NCBI RefSeq assembly: GCF_030406045.1
Contig: NZ_CP128988.1
Coordinates: 2,081,438-2,145,437 of the forward strand
Source of the DNA: Thiohalobacter sp. IOR34
Lineage (GTDB): Bacteria > Pseudomonadota > Gammaproteobacteria > Thiohalobacterales > Thiohalobacteraceae
DNA length: 64,000 nt
Direction: 5' to 3'
The first letter of the stretch is position 1. Each line of letters begins with the position of its first letter. A program made the translations under genes and the position numbers. The notes under the pieces are model-generated. The model was not told the DNA's origin and searched no databases. It saw nothing but the letters and a program-made list of their open reading frames with translations. Positions 50,751 to 58,927 of the stretch are shown here, in pieces.

Positions 50751-52124
50751 TCAGCGGTCACTTGCCCACCACAGCCAGAGATAGCCACCGATCCCGGCCA
50801 GCAGCGAGGCCAGCAAGACACCGGTCTTGGCCATCAGCAGGTATTCCGGCTGGCCGGCAAAACCCAGTTCGGCGATGAAAATCGCCATGGTGAATCCGAT
50901 CCCGGCCAGCAGGGCGACACCGGCGATCTGCACGAAGCGGGTCTGCGCCGGCAGCTGACCAATACCCAGCCGCAGCGCCAGCCAGCTCGCCCCGGCGATG
51001 CCCAGGAACTTGCCCAGCAACAGGCCCAGCACCACACCCAGGGTGACCGGGTGGGTCAGGGTTGTGCCCAGCTCCGACAGACGCATCGGAATGCCGGCAT
51101 TGATGAAGGCGAACACCGGGATCACCAGAAAAGCCACCGGCAGGTGCATGCCGTGCTCCAGCCGCTGCAGCGGGGCCTCCACCTTGTGTACGCCGTTCTC
51201 CAGGGTCTGCACCACCGCACGCAGGGCGTCATTGGTCATGATGCTCTTGCCGGGCTGATGGCTGGCATCGAAACGGGCCATCAGCTCGCGGACATGGGCG
51301 CTGAAGCGGACCGGGTCGTACTTGGGTCGGGCCGGGATGGTAAAGGCGGTCAGCACCCCCGCCAGGGTGGCATGGACCCCCGACTTGAGCAGGGCGAACC
51401 AGAGCAGCACACCGAGGAGGAAATAGGGCAGGGGGTGGCGAATCCCAACCAGATTGAAGGCCACCAGCACGGCGAGGATCAGCGCGCCCGCCAGCAGTGC
51501 CCCCCACACCAGCTGATCGGTATAGAACAGGGCGATCACCGCCACGGCACCCAGATCGTCGACGATCGCCAGCGCCACCAGGAAGGTGATCAACGCCTTG
51601 GGCACCCGATGCGCCAGCAACACCAGCGCGCCGATGGCAAAGGCGATATCGGTGGCCATGGGGATGCCCCAGCCGCGCCCGGCATCGCCCTCCGGGTTGA
51701 TGGCGAAATAGATCAGCGCCGGCAGCACCATGCCGCCGATCGCGGCGACGATGGGCAACGCCGCCTGGCGCGGCACGGCCAGCTCGCCGACCAGTATCTC
51801 ACGCTTGAGTTCCAGCCCTACCATGAAGAAGAACAGTGCCATCAGGCCGTCGTTGACCCAGTGCTGGAGACTCTTTTCCAGGCGCCAGTCACCGATGCTG
51901 ACGGCGATGGGGGTATGCACCAGATGCTGATAGAAACCGGCCAGGGCGCTGTTGGCCAACACCAGGGCCAGCACCGCCGTCGCCATCAGCAACAGGCCAC
52001 TGGTGCTCTGGCGATGAATGAACTCCTCGAAGGGGGTGAGTATCCTGTCGAAGGACCTCTCCCAGGGGGCATTGAAGACCCCCCTTTCCGCATCCCGCTG
52101 CGCTGTCTTGCCTTGCCCGCTCAT
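50751..52124 (-). CDS. nhaA: Na+/H+ antiporter NhaA
   Basis: 457 aa, twelve-helix antiporter exchanging Na+ out for H+ in. The catalytic aspartate pair is in LAIVDDLGAVAVIALFYT. Also seen: NSALAGFYQ, GLELKREILVGELA and GWGIPMATDIAFA. It has an N-terminal 30-residue extension and a long loop (about 245-285) compared with E. coli. The start overlaps the nhaR stop by 4 nt (ATGA). Confidence 0.95.
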   Translation of the reverse strand: MSGQGKTAQRDAERGVFNAPWERSFDRILTPFEEFIHRQSTSGLLLMATAVLALVLANSALAGFYQHLVHTPIAVSIGDWRLEKSLQHWVNDGLMALFFFMVGLELKREILVGELAVPRQAALPIVAAIGGMVLPALIYFAINPEGDAGRGWGIPMATDIAFAIGALVLLAHRVPKALITFLVALAIVDDLGAVAVIALFYTDQLVWGALLAGALILAVLVAFNLVGIRHPLPYFLLGVLLWFALLKSGVHATLAGVLTAFTIPARPKYDPVRFSAHVRELMARFDASHQPGKSIMTNDALRAVVQTLENGVHKVEAPLQRLEHGMHLPVAFLVIPVFAFINAGIPMRLSELGTTLTHPVTLGVVLGLLLGKFLGIAGASWLALRLGIGQLPAQTRFVQIAGVALLAGIGFTMAIFIAELGFAGQPEYLLMAKTGVLLASLLAGIGGYLWLWWASDR

Positions 52125-53059
52125 GCGCTCCTCCTGCTTCTCTGTTTCCTGCGCCGGCCAGTGCCGCTCGGCACCAGCCAGTCGCGTGCCGTCTCGGTGA
52201 TCGCCGCCACTGCAGGATGCGATATCCTGCGTTCCACGGAAATGGCATAAAAGTGGTCACGCACCTCCTCCGTGCCACCGATCGCCACCACCCCGTACTG
52301 CGCCTCCACTTCGGCGGCAATGGGCGTGGGGGCGATGAAGACCCCGGCCCCGCCCCTGCCGAAGGCCTTCATCAGGGCTGAATCGTCGAACTCACCGACG
52401 ATACGCGGCTGGATGCGCAGCCTGTCGAACCACTGCAGCAAGCGGTCGCGCACCAGAGTCATCTCGCCCGGCACCAGCAGCGGCGCGCCATCGAGGTTGG
52501 CCGGAAAATCCTTGCCCAGCGTGCCTGCCAGCGCCGGCGTCGCCAAGAAGCTGATGCCGCAATCGCCGAGCGAATGACTGAAGCCGCGCACCTTGACACC
52601 GGCCGGAATCGGTCCGTCGGCGATCACCAGATCGATGCGATGCACGGCCAGGTCGGCCAGCAGCACATCGAGGGCGTTCTCCCGGCAGACGATGCGCACA
52701 GGTTCTGCAAGCTGCAGCGCCGGCGCCAACAGTCGATAGGCGATGGACTTGGGGACCACGTCGGCGACGCCGACCTTGAACACCAGCGGCCTGCCGTCGG
52801 GTAGGGTACGCACCATCTCCTCCAGCTCGTTGCCGAGCGAGAATATCTCGTCCGCATAGCTCAGCACCAGACGTCCGACCTCGGTCAATTCCAGATTGCG
52901 TCCCACCTTGACGAACAGGACCTCCCCCAGCTGTTCCTCCAGCTGGCCGAGCTGCCCGCTGATGGTCTGCGGGGTGAGATTGAGCCGCTCGCTGGCACGC
53001 ATGATGCCGCCGGCCTTGGCCACCACCCAGAAATAGTGCAGATGCTTGTAGTTGATCAT
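52121..53059 (-). CDS. nhaR: LysR-type regulator NhaR
   Basis: 312 aa. An N-terminal winged helix-turn-helix (MINYKHLHYFWVVAKAGGIMRASERLNLTPQTISGQLGQLEE, matching NhaR closely) and an effector domain. It is placed upstream of nhaA in the same transcription unit, the reverse of the E. coli nhaAR order, so it probably controls its own promoter in the gap to hpf. Confidence 0.92.
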   Translation of the reverse strand: MINYKHLHYFWVVAKAGGIMRASERLNLTPQTISGQLGQLEEQLGEVLFVKVGRNLELTEVGRLVLSYADEIFSLGNELEEMVRTLPDGRPLVFKVGVADVVPKSIAYRLLAPALQLAEPVRIVCRENALDVLLADLAVHRIDLVIADGPIPAGVKVRGFSHSLGDCGISFLATPALAGTLGKDFPANLDGAPLLVPGEMTLVRDRLLQWFDRLRIQPRIVGEFDDSALMKAFGRGGAGVFIAPTPIAAEVEAQYGVVAIGGTEEVRDHFYAISVERRISHPAVAAITETARDWLVPSGTGRRRKQRSRRSA

Positions 53060-53177
53060 GCCCAGTCAACACTTCGTTTAATACGAACAGTATAGCGACA
53101 ATTATCGACTTTTTCTGAGTAACGAATCGGCCTAGTCTTGTCCTGCCCCACCCCGGGCCAGTTCTTGGAGAACGACC

Positions 53178-53543
53178 ATGCAGATCGACATCCAGACCCG
53201 TCACTTTTCCCTGACCGATGCCCTGCGTGGGCACGTCCAGCGACGACTGGCCTTTGCCCTCAGCGCCAGGACCGATCACATCCAACGCGTCGTGGTCCGG
53301 CTGTTCGACGTCAACGGACCGCGCGGCGGCACGGACAAGTGCTGCCATGTCCAGGTGGTGCTCAGCCATCTGCCCGACGTGATCATCAAGGACACCGAAG
53401 CGGACCTGTACACGGCCATCGACCGGGCCACGGACCGCGCCGGGCGGGCGGTGGGACGGCGCCTCGGCCGGCAGCGCATCAGGGGCCGCAGCGGCGGCAT
53501 GCCGGCCGCTAGCCCGGATATTGCACCAAGGCGGCCCGCATGA
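53178..53543 (+). CDS. hpf: Ribosome hibernation promoting factor HPF/RaiA family, C-terminus altered by a repeat
   Basis: 121 aa with the short-HPF fold: MQIDIQTRHFSLTDALRGHVQRRL, HVQVVLSHLPDVIIKDTEADLYTAIDRATDRAGRAVGRRLGRQ. These proteins block the ribosome during stasis. The last residues (DIAPRRPA) come from the inserted 251-bp element. Rejoining the flanks at TA gives a frame ending AASPE-stop. The core fold is untouched, so function is probably kept. Start follows TTGGAGAACGACC. Confidence 0.9.
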   Translation: MQIDIQTRHFSLTDALRGHVQRRLAFALSARTDHIQRVVVRLFDVNGPRGGTDKCCHVQVVLSHLPDVIIKDTEADLYTAIDRATDRAGRAVGRRLGRQRIRGRSGGMPAASPDIAPRRPA

Positions 53544-53760
53544 TCGGAGTGCAGGCTGGTATACAAGGCCAGGAGGCTCGCAAATAGGCCCTCGTGGCGG
53601 GGTACGGTTTGTGCCTATTCGATTTCAGGACGCATCTGGCTGCGCATCCTGGCCGATCGCCCTTGAACCATAGCTACGGCCATGCTTCCGCGGGCGATCG
53701 ACCAAGCTGCTTTGCCAGCTCCGCCCTGAGAATCGAATCCTTGGCGCAATATCCGGGCTA
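53510..53760. repeat. 251-bp TA-bounded element, intact copy C, inside the hpf 3' end
   Basis: Starts TAGCCCGGATATTGCACCAA and ends TTGGCGCAATATCCGGGCTA, an inverted pair with one mismatch in 20. It is more than 90% alike to copy A by eye and the same length. It interrupts the end of hpf and separates it from the BI-1 gene. Confidence 0.92.
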
Positions 53761-53814
53761 GCCCTGAATAACGGCAAACGAGCGAAACATCCATTGAATC
53801 GAGGAGACAGACCG

Positions 53815-54486
53815 ATGAACAAGCCTTTTGCAGATACCCTGGAATACGGGCGGGCGCCAGCGCTGGCCAGCAACAGGGTGATACGCAACACCTATCTGCT
53901 GCTTTCCATGACCCTGCTGTTCAGCGCCCTGACGGCCGGCGTCTCCATGGCGTTGAACCTGCCCCACCCCGGCCTGCTGCTGACCCTGGGTGGCTACTTC
54001 GGCCTGCTGTTCGCCACCGCCCGGTTCCGCGACAGCGGCCTCGGTTTGGTCTTCGTCTTCGCCCTGACCGGTTTCATGGGCTACACCCTGGGCCCGGTCC
54101 TCAACGCCTACCTGGGGCTGCCGAACGGCGGCCAGTTGGTGATGACCGCCATGGCCGCCACCGGCCTCCTGTTTCTCGGTCTCTCGGCCTACGCCCTCGG
54201 CTCACGCAAGGACTTCAGCTTCATGGGCAGCTTTCTCGTGGCAGGCATCCTGGTCGGCTTCCTGGCTGGCCTCGGCGCGGTGTTCCTGGAGATGCCCGGT
54301 CTGTCGCTGGCCGTCTCCGCCATGTTCGTACTGCTCATGGCCGGGCTGATCCTCTACGAGACCAGCAAGCTCATCCACGGCGGGGAGACCAACTACATCA
54401 TGGCCACGGTGACCCTCTACGTCTCCATCTTCAACCTGTTCACCAGCCTGCTGCACCTGCTGGGCTTCATGAACGGGGAAGAATAG
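53815..54486 (+). CDS. Bax inhibitor-1 / YccA family membrane protein
   Basis: 223 aa with seven hydrophobic segments and the BI-1 family ending LYETSKLIHGGETNYIMATVTLYVSIFNLFTSLLHLLG, carrying the paired acidic residues of the family. YccA-type proteins bind and inhibit FtsH; YbhL types are calcium-leak-like. Start at 53815 has GAGGAG 8 nt upstream. Before the repeat insertion it lay about 50 bp after hpf. Confidence 0.9.
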   Translation: MNKPFADTLEYGRAPALASNRVIRNTYLLLSMTLLFSALTAGVSMALNLPHPGLLLTLGGYFGLLFATARFRDSGLGLVFVFALTGFMGYTLGPVLNAYLGLPNGGQLVMTAMAATGLLFLGLSAYALGSRKDFSFMGSFLVAGILVGFLAGLGAVFLEMPGLSLAVSAMFVLLMAGLILYETSKLIHGGETNYIMATVTLYVSIFNLFTSLLHLLGFMNGEE

Positions 54487-54487
54487 C

Positions 54488-54654
54488 TAGCAGCCTGTCG
54501 GACTTAGGCGATCGTAGCGAGCAGGGTAGGAGAACGAGAACGAATCTTCACGATTTCGAGGCGCATAGTGGGCACTACGCAACGAGAAATCGGGGAGATT
54601 CGGGCCGCTCTCCCACCCGCGCAGTAGATCAGTCCTGAGTCCGACAGGCTGCTA
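54488..54654. repeat. TA-bounded long-hairpin element (TAGCAGCC type)
   Basis: 167 bp with 20-bp terminal inverted repeats (TAGCAGCCTGTCGGACTTAG and its complement, one mismatch). An inner imperfect stem pairs GCAGGGTAGGAGA with TCTCCCACCCGC, a further stem pairs CGATTTC with GAAATCG, and the core is GCATAGTGGGCACTACGC. The whole unit folds as one long hairpin. It begins 1 bp after the BI-1 stop codon. Confidence 0.85.
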
Positions 54655-54925
54655 GCCCGGATATTGCACCAAGGCGGTTTGCATGATCGGCATTGAGGCT
54701 GTTATACAAGGCCGAGATGACCATGAGAGAGCCGCTTGGTCAGGTTACACTTTGTACCTATTCGATGTCAGGCCGAATCCGGCAAAGCAGCTTGGACGAT
54801 CGACTCCGGGCATTGCACGCCGTGGATCCCCCGATCGCGGCCTGGAGGCCGCTCCTACGGGGCATGGCGGCACAATGTGTTGTCGTAGGAGCGGTCTCCA
54901 GGCCGCGATCGAGGCGCAAGGGGTA
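54653..54925. repeat. Composite 251-type element with REPIN copy 6
   Basis: Left terminus TAGCCCGGATATTGCACCAA, a diverged left part, then the stretch GCCGTGGATCCCCCGATCGC leading into a REPIN (54833-54909). Organised like the unit at 5828-6050, including the shared text before the REPIN. It starts on the TA that ends the preceding hairpin element. Confidence 0.75.
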
Positions 54926-54994
54926 CCGCGCCATCCTGCCACCCCGGCCTATTAACCCGATGAACGCCTGCTGCGATCAGAGGAGGTAGGGATC

Positions 54995-56164
54995 ATGGCA
55001 CTCGTCGACCTGCGCGACATGCTCCATCACGCCCGACACCACGGCTATGCGGTGGGCGCCTTCGATCTCCTCGGCCTGGAGTTCCTGGAGGGCACCATTG
55101 GCGCTGCCGAGCGTTGCCGCTCGCCGGTGGTCCTCAGCCTGGCCGAGCCGCAATTCGACCAGCTCGACCCCGAGCTGCTGATGCCGGCAGTCGAGGCCGC
55201 GGCCCGCCGGGCAGCCGTGCCAGTGGCCATTCAGCTGAACCACGGCAGCAGTCTCGGCAGCGCCATACGCGCCATCAATCTGGGCTGCAATGGCGTGATG
55301 CTGGATGCCTCGCAGGCCAGCCTGACCGACAACCTGCGCCGTACTTACGAGGTGGTGGAGATGGCCCATGCCTGTGGCGTGCCCGTGGAGGGGGCGCTGG
55401 GCCGGCTGCCGAATGCCCGCGGCCGGTCCGCGCAGTTACTGCCCACCGAGGTGGACGAGGCGAGAAGCTACGTGGAACAGACCGGCGTCGACTTCCTGGC
55501 CGTTTCCATCGGCACTGTCCACGGCGCGCTGAAGGGCAAACCCGAGCTGGACCTGGCACGCCTGCGCCGGCTCGGGGAGACCCTCGACATCCCGCTGGTG
55601 GTACATGGCGGCTCGAACCTGGACGAGGCGCAGATCCGTCAACTGGCCGCTGGCGGGGTGGCGAAGATCGACTACTGCACGGCGCTGCTCGATGCTGCCG
55701 ACTCCTGCCTGGCGCAGCAAGGCAGCGGCGACTACCGGCTTGTGCAGCAGGCAGCCAGGGAGGTCATCGCCCAGGCCGTCGAGCAGCGTCTGCAGGCGGC
55801 GGGCAGTGGCGGCCGGGCCGCAGAGCTGCTGGAGCGGTGCACGCCCTGGAACCCGGTGGAACACCTGATCATCTACAACGTCAGCGGCATCGGCGAGCAG
55901 GAGGTGGCGGCCATGATGGCCGAGGGACGCCGGGTGCTCAGCACCATCCCCGGCGTGCGCCAGGTGATCACCGGCGAGGCGGTCCGCAGTGACGCGAAAT
56001 ACCGCTACACCTGGCTGGTGCGCTTCTGTCACTCCAGGGTCATCGACAGCTACCGCGAGCACCCGGCCCACGTGACCTTCGCCGATACGCGCTTCCGGCC
56101 TGTTGCCGGCGAACGGATCAGTATCGACTACCAGGTGATCGACCGTCCAGGCAAACCCGCCTGA
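54995..56164 (+). CDS. Class II aldolase-like barrel fused to a Dabb domain
   Basis: 389 aa. Residues 1-280 are a class II fructose-bisphosphate/ketose-bisphosphate aldolase fold: zinc histidines in LNHGSS, GTVHGALKG and VVHGGSN. The active-site Asp usually before the first His (LDHG) is Asn here (LNHG). Residues about 290-389 are a stress-responsive alpha/beta-barrel (Dabb) domain (VEHLIIYNVSGIGEQEV ... FADTRFRPVAGERISIDYQVI). The substrate is unknown, and the substitution argues against ordinary FBP aldolase activity. Strong ribosome site AGGAGG. Its stop codon abuts that of the convergent napF-like gene. Confidence 0.85.
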   Translation: MALVDLRDMLHHARHHGYAVGAFDLLGLEFLEGTIGAAERCRSPVVLSLAEPQFDQLDPELLMPAVEAAARRAAVPVAIQLNHGSSLGSAIRAINLGCNGVMLDASQASLTDNLRRTYEVVEMAHACGVPVEGALGRLPNARGRSAQLLPTEVDEARSYVEQTGVDFLAVSIGTVHGALKGKPELDLARLRRLGETLDIPLVVHGGSNLDEAQIRQLAAGGVAKIDYCTALLDAADSCLAQQGSGDYRLVQQAAREVIAQAVEQRLQAAGSGGRAAELLERCTPWNPVEHLIIYNVSGIGEQEVAAMMAEGRRVLSTIPGVRQVITGEAVRSDAKYRYTWLVRFCHSRVIDSYREHPAHVTFADTRFRPVAGERISIDYQVIDRPGKPA

Positions 56165-56758
56165 TCACTCCGCCTCTGTGCCTGCCGGCGCCGGGCGCGT
56201 CACCAAGCGCATCGCCGGCGGGTCGAGGATACAGGCACTGCGACACTGGGCGCAGCCGATGCAACGGCCGGCATCGATCTGCGGCCGCGGACCCATCCAG
56301 CCCAGCGCTCCCGGCACCGGGCAGCTCCCCGAACAGGCGCCGCACTCGGGGCCGCTGTAGGGCAGGCAGCTTGCAGGGTCGATCTCCAGGCGTGCCAGCC
56401 TCGGCAGCGGCCGGGCCGCCTCCTCCTCCACCTCGGGCAGGCGCAGGGCTCCGGGCTCGCAGGCCGCGACACAGGGCCAGTCCTCGCACAGCGCACAGGC
56501 CTTGTGCAGCAGGTCCAGGGCCGGCGTCGCCACCACCTGGGCACCGAGCCGCGATGGCAAGGGGAAGATCAGCTGCTCCGGACAGGCCTCCACGCAGGCG
56601 TTGCAGCGGGTGCAGGCGAGAAGAAATTCCAGTTCATCCAGCGCATGGGGTGGCCGGATCCAGCGCGAGGCGCGCTGGCTCACCCGGGCGTCAACCTGCT
56701 TGACCACCTGCCTGCCGGTCTTGCGTAGCGCCTGCTGGAAAAAGGCCCGCCGGTCCAC
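56165..56758 (-). CDS. NapF-like multi-[4Fe-4S] ferredoxin
   Basis: 197 aa with four Cys clusters: CTRCNACVEACP, CALCEDWPCVAAC, CLPYSGPECGACSGSCP and CIGCAQCRSACILDPP. The N-terminus is VDRRAFFQQALRKTG, resembling the NapF start, and there is no signal peptide, so it is cytoplasmic. GTG start at 56758, 2 nt after the upstream gene. NapF proteins help mature or supply electrons to NapA before export. Last gene of the cluster. Confidence 0.82.
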   Translation of the reverse strand: MDRRAFFQQALRKTGRQVVKQVDARVSQRASRWIRPPHALDELEFLLACTRCNACVEACPEQLIFPLPSRLGAQVVATPALDLLHKACALCEDWPCVAACEPGALRLPEVEEEAARPLPRLARLEIDPASCLPYSGPECGACSGSCPVPGALGWMGPRPQIDAGRCIGCAQCRSACILDPPAMRLVTRPAPAGTEAE

Positions 56759-56760
56759 GC

Positions 56761-58293
56761 CTACATCCTCATGACCATCGGCTGCATCAGCAACCAGAGG
56801 TGCGCCGAGTTGACGAGCAGCGCAAACAACAGCATCGGCGCCAGGCGCCAGCCGCTGCGGTGCCCGCCCTCCTCCAGCAGGGCGCGCCCCCGGTAACGCA
56901 CGATCTGCACCGCCACCACGAAACCGAAGACCATCAACCCGGCCTGCAAGACAAACAACGCCTCCTGGGAAATCAGCATGTGCATGTGGCGCATATGCTT
57001 CTCCATCATGGTCAGCGGTGCGGTATCGATGCCCAGCGGGTTGGCGAACACGGCACCGAGTCCAGCTCCCTCGCGCATCAGGTGATTGAGGTTGTGCGCC
57101 ATGTGATAGGCAAAGGCCAGCGGCAGGGCGACGAAGGCAAAACTGGCGAAGGCCCGCCGGTATTCCAGCTGCGAGCCGGACAGCCGGCGGGCCGCAGCCA
57201 CCAGCGCGGCATAGAGTCCGCCGACCAGCAACAGGCAGACCGTCAGGCCGATGGAGAAACTCCACAACAGTTGGCCGGAGTCGCCGATCCGCGTTGCCAG
57301 CTGCTGCATCCATCCCTCCCAGAAGGGCATCATGGTGATGCCGTGGAAGGCGGTCAGGGCCAGCAGACCGAGCATGAACCAGGCCTCGTCCCAGCGCGGC
57401 CGTGCACCGTGGACGGCCTCCACACTGGGCGTGCGCAGCCGCCAGGCGACATTGGTCTGGGGACAGCTCTGGCTGCAGTTGCCACAGGAGGTGCAGTAAC
57501 TGTTCTGCTTGAGGCGCCCCATCACCAGCCAGGTCGGGCAGGGGTCGATGGTCTCGTTACCGTGATAGCACTCCAGGGTCTTGCAGTCGACACAGATGTC
57601 GGCATCGATCGGCCGCAGCTCGACGGCCGAGAGCTGGGAATAGAAACCCACGGTGCGGCCGACCGGACAGAAATAGCGGCAGAAGGCCTTGCGCTGGTAG
57701 ATGGCGAGCGAGATCGTGGCCAGCACCACCATCAGCAGCGCCACCAGGGCGGTGGCATAGGGGCTGGTGGTGATGCCCACGCCGAGTTCCAGCCAGGTGA
57801 GGCCGATGAACAGCAGCAGCGCCGGCCAGACGTTCTGCAGACGCCGCGGCACCCGCAGGTTGAGACTGGTGTCCGCCGCGGCGCGGCGCCACAGGCGGCG
57901 GCGCACCAGCCATTGCGCCAGGGCATCCCAGGGACAGACCGCGCACCAGGCCGAACCGAGGAAGAAGATGGAAAAGACCAGTCCGGCCCACCACAGGTTC
58001 CAGGTCAGCATGGTGGCGATGTTGCGTTCCGGGATCGGCGTACCGAACAGTCCGGCGATGATGACCAGCAGGAAAAAGCCGACCATCAGCAGCTTGAGCA
58101 GCAGCAGGGGCCAGGGACTGGTCACCATGCGACGCACCAGGGGGCCGAGCAGCGGCACCCTCGCCAGACTCAGGGACCGCGACACCGAGCGCTGCGGTGC
58201 CGGCACCCGCAGCGCCCAGAGACTGATCAGCAGCATCAGGCCGAGGATCAGCCCACCCCAGAGTTGCGGCAGCCCGGGGTGGGTCATGATCAC
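56761..58293 (-). CDS. Membrane polyferredoxin (NapH/NosR/CcoG-like) with His-rich C-terminal membrane half
   Basis: 510 aa. The N-terminal half resembles NapH/NosR/CcoG: membrane helices, the Cys motifs CAVCPWD and CRYFCPVG, then two [4Fe-4S] sites (CVDCKTLEC, CTSCGNCSQSCP). The C-terminal half is five or so helices with many histidines (AFHGITMM, YHMAHNLNHLM, EKHMRHMHML), which could ligate haem b or a metal. It overlaps the upstream gene by 4 nt and probably moves electrons between the quinone pool and the periplasm. No close named family is recognised for the full length. Confidence 0.78.
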   Translation of the reverse strand: MIMTHPGLPQLWGGLILGLMLLISLWALRVPAPQRSVSRSLSLARVPLLGPLVRRMVTSPWPLLLLKLLMVGFFLLVIIAGLFGTPIPERNIATMLTWNLWWAGLVFSIFFLGSAWCAVCPWDALAQWLVRRRLWRRAAADTSLNLRVPRRLQNVWPALLLFIGLTWLELGVGITTSPYATALVALLMVVLATISLAIYQRKAFCRYFCPVGRTVGFYSQLSAVELRPIDADICVDCKTLECYHGNETIDPCPTWLVMGRLKQNSYCTSCGNCSQSCPQTNVAWRLRTPSVEAVHGARPRWDEAWFMLGLLALTAFHGITMMPFWEGWMQQLATRIGDSGQLLWSFSIGLTVCLLLVGGLYAALVAAARRLSGSQLEYRRAFASFAFVALPLAFAYHMAHNLNHLMREGAGLGAVFANPLGIDTAPLTMMEKHMRHMHMLISQEALFVLQAGLMVFGFVVAVQIVRYRGRALLEEGGHRSGWRLAPMLLFALLVNSAHLWLLMQPMVMRM

Positions 58294-58889
58294 GGCCGGC
58301 CCTCCTCATGCGCCTGACGGATCTTGTTACGCAGCGCGCGCTTGCGCTGCACGAGATTGACCCCGACCAGCACGGCCACGATCACGCCGACCGCGATACC
58401 CAGGGGACCGACCGGCGCCGGATCGCCGATCCGCAGGGGGAAGTCGATCTGGTAGGGCTCGCCATCGGCCTCGAACCGGGCGGTGATGATGTAGTCGCCG
58501 GCCTCGCTGAAGACGAAGCCCTGACGGAACACATTGTCGTCCGGCGGCTGGACCCCCAGCAATTCCTCCTCCCCGGAGAACCAGCCGTCGTCGCGCACCT
58601 TGAAGGTCACCTCGCCCTGGAAGGGCTCGCCGCCGTCGATGCGCGAAGCGTAGAGATTGATGCGCCCGGGCTCACCCGGCCGGGGAAAGGCCGGGAACAC
58701 CATGTAGGTCACGAAATAGCTGCCGATCTGGGTCTCGACCTGCATGCTCGGCGGCGTGTTGGAGTCCTCGTTCAGGCTGTAGGCCGGGCGGCCCAGCACA
58801 TGATGGGCAAAAACGCCGGCCGTCGGCAGCCAGGCCAGCACCACCAGAAGCATGCACTGCCGTGCAAAAAACCGCAGACTACCGGTCAT
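58290..58889 (-). CDS. Exported, C-terminally membrane-anchored protein of unknown function
   Basis: 199 aa. Signal peptide (ending near GVFAHHV), a beta-rich periplasmic domain (about 30-160) resembling FixH/YtkA-type immunoglobulin-like folds (GEPFQGEVTFKVRDDG, VFSEAGDYIITARFEADGEPYQIDFPLRIG), then one membrane helix and a short basic tail. The mature protein begins AHHVLG, so its exposed N-terminal His pair could bind a metal such as copper. That role is an inference only. Coupled to the polyferredoxin gene by ATGA. Confidence 0.7.
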   Translation of the reverse strand: MTGSLRFFARQCMLLVVLAWLPTAGVFAHHVLGRPAYSLNEDSNTPPSMQVETQIGSYFVTYMVFPAFPRPGEPGRINLYASRIDGGEPFQGEVTFKVRDDGWFSGEEELLGVQPPDDNVFRQGFVFSEAGDYIITARFEADGEPYQIDFPLRIGDPAPVGPLGIAVGVIVAVLVGVNLVQRKRALRNKIRQAHEEGRP

Positions 58890-58927
58890 GACTTGCTTCT
58901 CTCCAATTCCCGTTCTGCACTTCTATT

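Noticed and set aside
54995-56164. Treating the aldolase-Dabb gene as part of the Nap-type cluster.
   Set aside because: It is on the opposite strand and convergent, with the two stop codons adjacent, so it cannot share the operon. The adjacency alone does not link function.
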